Assembly (NCBI GenBank): GCA_000967895.1
Contig: FO203512.1
Location: forward strand, 3,719,531 to 3,783,530
DNA from: Oleispira antarctica RB-8
Lineage (GTDB): Bacteria; Pseudomonadota; Gammaproteobacteria; Pseudomonadales; Oceanobacteraceae
Direction of reading: 5' to 3'
DNA length: 64,000 bases
The translations under genes were made by a program, and so were the position numbers. Below the pieces are notes generated by a model. That model was given only the letters and a program-made list of their open reading frames with translations, made no database searches and was not told the DNA's origin. Positions 57,995-64,000 of this stretch are shown piece by piece; position 1 is the first letter of the stretch; each line of letters begins with the position of its first letter.

Positions 57995-58838
57995 CACTCA
58001 CCCAAACACCAACATCAAGCTGTGATTTAGCCGAACCCGCGTAAGACCCAGAAATAGGCGGGACCGCTTCCGCCAAACGCGATACCGCGACGGGTATATG
58101 ATCGGTTCCGACAATGTCGCCAATCGTAGGATCAAAGCCTTTCCAACCGCCACCCGGCAAATAAACCTCAGCCCAAGCATGAGTCGATCCTACTTGGCTC
58201 GACATCAATGGCGCATACAAATAGCCACTGACAAAACGCGAGGCAAGACCCAAGCACTTTACGGCTTCCATAAACAGCAAGGCAAAATCACGACAAGAGC
58301 CAGAACCCAGCGACAACGTTTCTCGCACCGATTGAACACCTGGCTCTTCCCTAACTTTGTACACCAGTGTTTTATAGATCGTTTCAGTAAGCCGCTGTAA
58401 TAAAGTATAGGTTTGAATCTGCTCATTCGATTTCCATACATTAAAGATCCAGTTATTCAAAAGCTCTCGAGTCTCTTGATCAGGTAATACCCGATAAGGA
58501 GACAACAAAAACTGATCAGCCTCGTCATAACTAAAAGGATAATTAATCGCATAATCAGCCACAATAAAATCCAAGGGGGATTCATTATATTGCTGAATGA
58601 TCACTTCACTTTCAACGGTGAGCTGTTGCGTGGAGCGAGTAAAATTAGCAACTGCAACAGAATTACCTTCAACATCGCGATGCCAATAGACTTTTGCAGT
58701 GGGAGTAATTTTTAGCTCAAAAGACTCGATACGAAGATCATGGCCTTCACGAGGACGCAAAAGCAATTCATGCGCCCCCAGTGTCACTGTGTTGGTATAA
58801 TTGTAATAGGTACGATGAATAATTTTATAACGTTTCAT
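57987..58838 (-). CDS. transglutaminase family protein (with bacterial transglutaminase N-terminal domain)
   Basis: The 283-residue protein has the N-terminal beta domain (YKIIHRTYYNYTNTVTLGAHELLLRPREGH) and the transglutaminase core with Cys in GSGSCRDFALLFMEAVKCLG, His in GSTHAWAEVYLPG and Asp in GFDPTIGD. In many proteobacteria such genes lie next to alpha-E/circularly permuted ATP-grasp genes; none is here. It may act as a peptidase or amide-bond enzyme; target unknown. It is convergent with the SHOCT gene. Confidence 0.9.
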   Translation of the reverse strand: MKRYKIIHRTYYNYTNTVTLGAHELLLRPREGHDLRIESFELKITPTAKVYWHRDVEGNSVAVANFTRSTQQLTVESEVIIQQYNESPLDFIVADYAINYPFSYDEADQFLLSPYRVLPDQETRELLNNWIFNVWKSNEQIQTYTLLQRLTETIYKTLVYKVREEPGVQSVRETLSLGSGSCRDFALLFMEAVKCLGLASRFVSGYLYAPLMSSQVGSTHAWAEVYLPGGGWKGFDPTIGDIVGTDHIPVAVSRLAEAVPPISGSYAGSAKSQLDVGVWVSEC

Positions 58839-59169
58839 AATGACTCTGGATAGCGCTGAGCTCTGTTACAGTCGCCATATTACTTAGGGTTGATACTTAG
58901 TTGATACTTACTTTCAGTGTACTCTCTGAAATTATTTAAGATACTCTGCCAATCTTGTTTATGCTGTCCAGCGGAGTATTCGTCTTTAGCATTAAAGATT
59001 TCAGCCATCTTCTAATACATATTCAAAATCAAGTCTTGATCAAATTGAGGCAGTAAACCATCGATCTTCAAAATCGACCTAAAAAGACCTGAAATTGTTT
59101 CTATTTCACCTACTGAAACTTAATATTCTATGCCATAGTGAGATCATAATAACAAAAGGAACAAGAACT
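58839..59169. other. gene-free spacer between transglutaminase and PF10118 genes
   Basis: 331 bp divergent spacer. It holds a short direct repeat TTGATACTTA (two copies, 11 bp apart, near 58888-58908). I see no gene and no clear promoter. The plus-strand gene's AAGGA site is at 59156-59160. Confidence 0.5.
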
Positions 59170-60003
59170 ATGACTAAGATAATCGAAAGTGCAATAAAAC
59201 CGCGCCGTATGCAATTTAATACCGATGATATGAAAATTTCGCAATTTTCAATTGAAGACAATTCACTCATCAGCACATTCTTTTACTCGTTATCGGCTAT
59301 GTTTCCTGAAGGCGAGCGATTTTTTATACATGCAGTTCGCCATTACCAAAAGTCGATTACAGATCCTAAAATGATTGCTGACATTCGGGGCTTTATCGGC
59401 CAAGAAGCACATCATGGTCGTTGTCATCAAGACTTGAATAATGAGATTGAAAAGCTTGGCATCCCCATGTCAATGGTCTCAGATAACATGACAGCCCGCG
59501 TTAACATGCTAAAAACTCGCTTCGGTCCAGAACGCCAATTAGCACTCACCGTGGCGATGGAACATTTCACTGCGAGTCTCGCTGAATTTATTCTAGAAAA
59601 CCCCGAAGTATTAGATCAAGCACCTAAAACATTTCGTCAAATGATGCTATGGCACTCTGTTGAAGAAATTGAACATAAATGTGTCGCTTTCGATGTATAC
59701 CGCCAACAGGTGAATAACGAATGGATGCGCCGCCGCGTCATGGTACTCGCAATGACATCTCTATTTACACGCATCGCAATTTTTCAAATACGCATGCTGT
59801 GGAAAACTAAGCACTTCCCAAGCATAAAGGAGTGGATTGGTGCCGCTCGATTCTTCTGGGGAAAAAAGGGAATATTACGAGCGAATGCTCATGGTGTAAG
59901 AAAGTTCTTTAAGCGAGATTTTCATCCCAATGACATCGATCAATCCGCACTGATCGATGGTTGGGAGAAAAGATTTCCTGATGTTGCCGCTCAAGAAGCT
60001 TAA
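59170..60003 (+). CDS. metal-dependent hydrolase-like protein (PF10118 family)
   Basis: The 277-residue helical protein has repeated Glu/His metal motifs: GQEAHHGRCHQDLN, MEHFTASLAEFIL and HSVEEIEHKCVAFDVY, a pattern like ferritin-fold di-iron proteins and typical of PF10118. I chose the ATG at 59170 (AAGGA 9 nt upstream, family start PRRMQFN follows). Annotated as hydrolases, these proteins have little direct biochemistry; an oxygen-dependent di-iron activity is equally possible. It is convergent with an MscS-type gene. Confidence 0.82.
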   Translation: MTKIIESAIKPRRMQFNTDDMKISQFSIEDNSLISTFFYSLSAMFPEGERFFIHAVRHYQKSITDPKMIADIRGFIGQEAHHGRCHQDLNNEIEKLGIPMSMVSDNMTARVNMLKTRFGPERQLALTVAMEHFTASLAEFILENPEVLDQAPKTFRQMMLWHSVEEIEHKCVAFDVYRQQVNNEWMRRRVMVLAMTSLFTRIAIFQIRMLWKTKHFPSIKEWIGAARFFWGKKGILRANAHGVRKFFKRDFHPNDIDQSALIDGWEKRFPDVAAQEA

Positions 60004-60010
60004 ACTACAC

Positions 60011-60046
60011 GCCTCAATAGATTAGAATCTTGCGAGGCTTTATTTT
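60011..60046 (+). terminator. intrinsic terminator after the PF10118 gene
   Basis: Outer stem GCCTC/GAGGC (60011-60015 and 60034-60038) encloses an inner stem AGATT/AATCT (60019-60030), followed by TTTATTTT. It lies 8 nt past the stop codon. Confidence 0.75.
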
Positions 60047-61383
60047 GGCGTGGTATTACTTGAACTAAGCGCAGTCATATTGCTTTCATTCAAGATACGA
60101 ACTTCTCTTTGTGGGAAAGGAATTTCAAAACCATTCTGTTGCAGTGCTTCTAGAATCATCAACATAAGATCGCCACCCACTCGATTCTTTCCATCATCAA
60201 TGCCCTCCATCCAAAACTCTACAAACATATTAATACCAGAATCGCCAAAGCTATCTATTTCACAATCAGGGCGCTCTTCAAGAGGTACAGCATCACCACT
60301 GAATACTTGCGGATGACTCGACACAACAACCTTAATAATTTCAACTAATTCTCGGATATCAGAATGATACGCGACTGAAAAGTCCACTCGATAACGCTGA
60401 TTCTTATCTTTATGAGTCCAGTTAGTAAAAGTACCGACAATAAACTTCTCATTAGGAACAACGATGTCTTTACCATCAAAGGTTTCTAGCGTCGTCGCAC
60501 GCATACTCAACTGCCTAACAACCCCCTTACTTCCATCTTCCAGTTCAATATAGTCGCCAATAGAAACCGAACGATCTAATAGAATAATAAAACCCGATAT
60601 GAAATTCGATGCAATGGCTTGCAACCCCAAACCAATACCCACGCCGATAGCACCACCAAAAACGGCTAAAGCGGTTAAGTTAATGCCCATAACTTGCAGC
60701 AATAACAATGCGATTAACGTAAAGGTTCCTATTTCAAATAATTTGGCAGCAACTTCTCTCGTCCGTAGATCAAGCTTCTCTTGCTTGCGAATAATTTCGC
60801 CACCCGTTTTGTTTGTCGCACGACCTAACCAAAATAATAACGAGCCAAATATTGAGACTCTGGCAATGCCATAAGCCGAGATTTCAATATTGCCAATCGA
60901 AAGCGAGATAGACTCTAGAATTTCAATAAGACCAATTAATACATCGAGCAGATGCAAAAATAGTATCGGCATACCGACCCACCTAAGCACCGCCGTGACA
61001 AACTGATTCGAGACAAAGTCTTTAATAATGGAATTAAATATAAAAAGGATACCCAGTGTTAGTGCTGTCTTTTTAATCCACAGATGATTAGCCGCTTCGC
61101 CATCCACCTCAATCAGTATCCTTAAAATTAATACGGCTAGTACGGGCGCGATATAGTCACCCAACTTACTAATGATCTTTTTTTGTAGTGGGAAATGACC
61201 CTCGGGTTCATTTTTAATATTGAAGAAAGGAACATATTTTCTAATACGATTAGAAACAATAATCGCGAGTCCATAAATGGCTAAAATAAGTCCTAACTGA
61301 ATATACGTTTCGGATTGAGAAAATTCAGCATGAACACTCGCACTAAATTGCCCAAATAAGTTGATTAGTTGATCAAATATCAC
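60040..61383 (-). CDS. MscS-type mechanosensitive ion channel
   Basis: The 447-residue protein has several N-terminal membrane helices and the conserved pore helix and beta domain: AVFGGAIGVGIGLGLQAIASNFISG, then LLDRSVSIGDYIELEDGSKGVV, TTLETFDGKDIVVPNEKFI and NWTHKDKNQRYRVDF. This is the small-conductance channel family that releases solutes on hypo-osmotic shock. It is longer than E. coli MscS (286) because of extra N-terminal helices. It is convergent with the PF10118 gene and upstream of the broken glutaredoxin on the same strand. Confidence 0.92.
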   Translation of the reverse strand: MIFDQLINLFGQFSASVHAEFSQSETYIQLGLILAIYGLAIIVSNRIRKYVPFFNIKNEPEGHFPLQKKIISKLGDYIAPVLAVLILRILIEVDGEAANHLWIKKTALTLGILFIFNSIIKDFVSNQFVTAVLRWVGMPILFLHLLDVLIGLIEILESISLSIGNIEISAYGIARVSIFGSLLFWLGRATNKTGGEIIRKQEKLDLRTREVAAKLFEIGTFTLIALLLLQVMGINLTALAVFGGAIGVGIGLGLQAIASNFISGFIILLDRSVSIGDYIELEDGSKGVVRQLSMRATTLETFDGKDIVVPNEKFIVGTFTNWTHKDKNQRYRVDFSVAYHSDIRELVEIIKVVVSSHPQVFSGDAVPLEERPDCEIDSFGDSGINMFVEFWMEGIDDGKNRVGGDLMLMILEALQQNGFEIPFPQREVRILNESNMTALSSSNTTPK

Positions 61384-61535
61384 TTTAAAACCTTTAAATT
61401 CGTGCCATTTTCAAAAAATGAAAGACTGAGGAAAATATACCCACATTCGATAATTTAGTCTATTACAAAGTACTGAAGCACTCTCACGGTATCGCCCAAG
61501 CTATCAGGCCCTAGCAAGCATTGACGCTGATCACA

Positions 61536-61865
61536 TTACTCTAAATACTTTAGAATCTCTGTCGGATTATATCCTTTGATCACACTGCCGTTTACCAATA
61601 AAACAGGCACCCCACGACCACCTATTGATCGATATTGATCGCGACCTTCGGTTGATTTCTCAATATCATATTCGTAGAACGGAATATTATTCTCATTAAG
61701 AAATGCCCGCGCTTTTTTACAGTAACCGCACTATGATGTTGCATACAATATTACCTGGCCACCATGCCGATCGGCATAATCGGGTGCTGGAAATAAATAT
61801 CCCTGTATTTCACTCTTATTCTGAAAAACAGCTAATGCAATAAGTATAAATATAAGTTTTTTCAT
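61536..61865 (-). pseudogene. glutaredoxin-like protein with an in-frame amber codon at the active site
   Basis: Read through one stop, 61865 to 61536 encodes 109 codons: a signal-like N-terminus (KKLIFILIALAVF), then VILYATS, TAG at codon 45 (61731-61733), then CGYCKKARAFLNENNIPF, YEYDIEKSTEGRDQY, GGRGVPVLLVNG and a final stop. The CGYC motif, the cis-Pro VPV and the length are those of an exported or anchored glutaredoxin. Relatives usually have Trp before CGYC, so one G-to-A change (TGG to TAG) explains the stop. The rest of the frame is intact, so the break looks recent, or there could be a base-call error or readthrough. Confidence 0.75.
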
Positions 61866-62306
61866 AACGTTATCATTTTAAACAGTGATCCCAAAAAGTA
61901 ATAATTTACTTCTTCTTATTAGCATCTGAAGAAGAGTCTATTCAAATAATTAACCTGATTAATATTATTTTTCACTCTCAATAATATGCTCAAACCTACA
62001 ACATTCGCATTGTATCAATAGAGTGATCACTTGGCTCCAAACATCAGCCTAATTATTGAACAAATTATGGGGAACTCATATCTTATTTATTTGTTATATT
62101 TTATTTACCAACCCTATTCATGATGATCAAAACTTAATCAGGTTAACACCATGGCAAGCCCTACAGTACAACGAAATGAATTGTAAAAAGCTTTCTTGTT
62201 TTTTGATCGAGGCATTACTATGTGTATAGTAAGCAACATCATGCATGACCTATAAATCAGTCTATCATTTGTTATATCGTCATTTTATTCGGAGACATCC
62301 CCTCAT
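61866..62306. other. gene-free spacer upstream of mrpA
   Basis: 441 bp, AT-rich, with no open frame that looks coding. It should contain the promoter of the mrp operon. GGAGA (62291-62295) lies 11 nt before the mrpA ATG, a rather long spacing. Confidence 0.5.
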
Positions 62307-64000
62307 ATGAATTTGCTATGGGTTGTACTATTGCCGCTGCTCGGCACATTAGTCCCTTTGTTAACAGAACGTTTCGGTCGTAATGTCTGTGCTTTTTCTG
62401 TTGCTATATTACCCGCCTGGTCTCTGATTCTGGTACTTATGTATGCAGTAGACATATTCGATGGGGAAGCGGTTCGGCAATCCATTGAGTGGATTCCATC
62501 AATGGGGCTGGATCTTTCATTTAGGCTCGACGGGCTTTCGCTACTCTTTCTATTATTAATTCTTGGCATTGGCCTACTGGTTATTTTATACGCTAAGTAT
62601 TACTTATCGTCGAAAGATTCTATGGGTACATTTTATGCTTACCTAATGCTCTTTATGAGCGCAATGGTCGGGATTGTCACCTCAAATAACTTAATTCAAT
62701 TATGGATGTTCTGGGAACTCACCAGTATTAGTTCGTTTCTACTAATCAGTTTTTGGTCCCATAAATCAGATGCTCGCAAGGGTGCGAGAATGGCTCTGAC
62801 AGTAACCGGGGCTGGAGGGCTTGCTCTGCTCGGCGGCTTATTAATGCTTGGCAATATCGTGGGCAGCTATGATCTCGATACCGTATTAGCCAGTGGCGAT
62901 CTTATTCGGGCGCACGCTCATTACCCAATAGCATTAGTTTTGGTGCTACTAGGCGCATTCACAAAATCGGCTCAATTCCCGTTTCATTTTTGGCTACCTC
63001 ATGCCATGTCAGCACCGACTCCAGTAAGTGCTTACTTACACTCAGCCACAATGGTAAAGGCCGGCATTTTTCTTATGGCCCGTTTTTATCCTGCACTGGC
63101 AGGTACCGATTTATGGTTTTTGATTGTTAGTTTAACGGGTCTAATAACACTGTTATTAGGGGCTTATATCGCGCTCTTTAAGCACGATCTGAAGGGCCTA
63201 TTGGCGTATTCAACCATCAGTCACTTAGGTCTCATCACACTATTATTAGGTCTGAACTCAGATCTTGCCGCCGTCGCTGCGATATTCCACGTGATCAATC
63301 ACGCTATCTTTAAAGCCTCATTGTTTATGGCAGCAGGGATTATTGATCATGAGTCTGGCTCACGAGATATGCGCAAGCTCAACGGGCTCATGAAATACAT
63401 GCCCTATACCGCAACCCTAGCCATCGTCGCCGCGTTATCGATGGCAGGCGTCCCCTTATTGAATGGCTTTTTGTCGAAAGAGATGTTTTTTGCCGAGACA
63501 TTAAATCAAAGTATGTTGGGATCTTTATCTTGGTTGATCCCATTATTAGCAACCGTCGGCGCGGCTTTCTCTGTCGCCTATTCATTGCGTTTTATTCATG
63601 ATGTGTTTTTCAACGGCGAGCCGATAGACCTGCCTAAAACCCCAAAAGAGCCGCCACGCTACATGAAGGTTCCCGTCGAGATTCTGGTGGCCCTTTGCTT
63701 ACTGGTGGGTATTTTCCCCGCCATTATTGTTGGTGACTTGTTACGAATCGCTTCTGTGGCAGTGCTAGCGCACGACGTTCCGGCTTACAGTTTGTCTATT
63801 TGGCACGGGCTTAACATCCCACTGCTGATGAGCTTTTTTGCGATGGTGGGTGGTATAACGATTTACTACAACCGCCGTCACTTGTTTCAGTTTCAATCAC
63901 AATTTGATGAGCCAGATGCAAAACATGTCTTCGAGAAGGCAATTCAATCCCTGGTCAATGCTTCTGAGCGCATTATAACGACGCTGGAAAACGGTTCTTT
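62307..64000 (+). CDS. mrpA: Mrp-type Na+/H+ antiporter subunit A, 3' end cut by window edge
   Basis: The largest subunit of the Mrp/Mnh/Pha multi-subunit monovalent cation/proton antiporter, related to NuoL of complex I. The open frame from ATG 62307 to the edge (about 564 codons) has many membrane helices and key segments: NLLWVVLLPLLGTLVPLLTE, SFRLDGLSLLFLLLILGIG, WELTSISSFLLISFW, GAFTKSAQFPFHFWLPHAM with proton-path Lys, and PTPVSAYLHSATMVKAGIF. The extra C-terminal MrpA region and the other subunits should follow beyond the window. It points to a salty or alkaline habitat. Confidence 0.93.
   Translation, partial: MNLLWVVLLPLLGTLVPLLTERFGRNVCAFSVAILPAWSLILVLMYAVDIFDGEAVRQSIEWIPSMGLDLSFRLDGLSLLFLLLILGIGLLVILYAKYYLSSKDSMGTFYAYLMLFMSAMVGIVTSNNLIQLWMFWELTSISSFLLISFWSHKSDARKGARMALTVTGAGGLALLGGLLMLGNIVGSYDLDTVLASGDLIRAHAHYPIALVLVLLGAFTKSAQFPFHFWLPHAMSAPTPVSAYLHSATMVKAGIFLMARFYPALAGTDLWFLIVSLTGLITLLLGAYIALFKHDLKGLLAYSTISHLGLITLLLGLNSDLAAVAAIFHVINHAIFKASLFMAAGIIDHESGSRDMRKLNGLMKYMPYTATLAIVAALSMAGVPLLNGFLSKEMFFAETLNQSMLGSLSWLIPLLATVGAAFSVAYSLRFIHDVFFNGEPIDLPKTPKEPPRYMKVPVEILVALCLLVGIFPAIIVGDLLRIASVAVLAHDVPAYSLSIWHGLNIPLLMSFFAMVGGITIYYNRRHLFQFQSQFDEPDAKHVFEKAIQSLVNASERIITTLENGS

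Noticed and set aside
58888-58908. Direct repeat TTGATACTTA as an attachment site
   Set aside because: The two copies are only 11 bp apart, with no integrase or island boundary nearby.
61731-61733. Selenocysteine or pyrrolysine recoding in the glutaredoxin
   Set aside because: Selenocysteine needs TGA, and pyrrolysine is not expected in this lineage; the position is Trp in relatives, not Cys or Lys.
62303-62569. 88-codon minus-strand open frame
   Set aside because: Antisense shadow of mrpA, which has clear conserved membrane segments on the plus strand.
1-64000. Prophage, transposon or defence island
   Set aside because: I looked for transposases, integrases, restriction, toxin-antitoxin and phage genes and saw none.

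Overview
This is about 64 kb of a gammaproteobacterial chromosome. It most resembles a marine Oceanospirillales-type organism (relatives of Oleispira or Thalassolituus). That is inferred from the moderately AT-rich base composition, the gene order (part Pseudomonas-like, part E. coli-like) and the mix of ubiquinone, cytochrome c and cation/proton antiporter genes. I could not run a search to confirm it. No insertion sequence, prophage, integron, CRISPR array or rRNA operon was seen.

Positions 1-16162 hold the classical translation/RNA cluster, mostly on the minus strand: yhbY (plus) facing away from rlmE-ftsH, then folP-glmM-tpiA-secG-tRNA-Leu(GAG), then rimP-nusA-infB-rbfA-truB-rpsO-pnp. pnp runs off the left edge. 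Intrinsic terminators follow ftsH, the tRNA, infB and rpsO. The pnp leader folds into a long hairpin like the RNase III/PNPase autoregulation element of E. coli.

Positions 16380-31353 hold a FabH-like ketoacyl synthase, corC-lnt, a GntR/FadR-type regulator, moaA, a diheme cytochrome c, a membrane histidine kinase, leuS-lptE-holA and three small unassigned genes. Two unexplained non-coding structures lie here. One is a six-unit 15-bp imperfect tandem repeat that exactly fills the lptE-holA gap. The other is a 0.5-kb locus with two perfect DnaA boxes exactly 200 bp apart inside related sequence units.

Positions 31543-38514 carry ubiE-ubiJ-ubiB, a GFA-family gene, hisI-hisE, hinT and tatABC, ending in an acidic, secreted, barrel-like protein whose gene overlaps tatC. 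This is the Pseudomonas ubi-his-tat order with two extra genes. Positions 38669-61383 are more accessory: a MetF-like protein, a periplasmic solute-binding protein, a Kef-type antiporter, an NAT/DMT exporter/Crp-like trio, assorted small enzymes, a DoxX/DUF2269/saccharopine-dehydrogenase-like trio, a 2OG-Fe(II) oxygenase, nfsA, a three-gene periplasmic molybdenum hydroxylase (Tat-exported large subunit, 2Fe-2S subunit, triheme cytochrome c), a SHOCT protein, a transglutaminase, a PF10118 protein and an MscS channel. The molybdenum hydroxylase would depend on moaA and tatABC, both in this window.

The right end has a glutaredoxin gene broken by a single amber codon next to its CGYC active site, and the start of an Mrp-type Na+/H+ antiporter operon (mrpA), which runs off the edge. 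Two decayed genes (the glutaredoxin and an NAD(P)-binding protein remnant at 44882) show gene loss in progress. I did not find a clear new multi-gene system. The DnaA-box locus, the 15-bp repeat and the amber glutaredoxin are the best leads.
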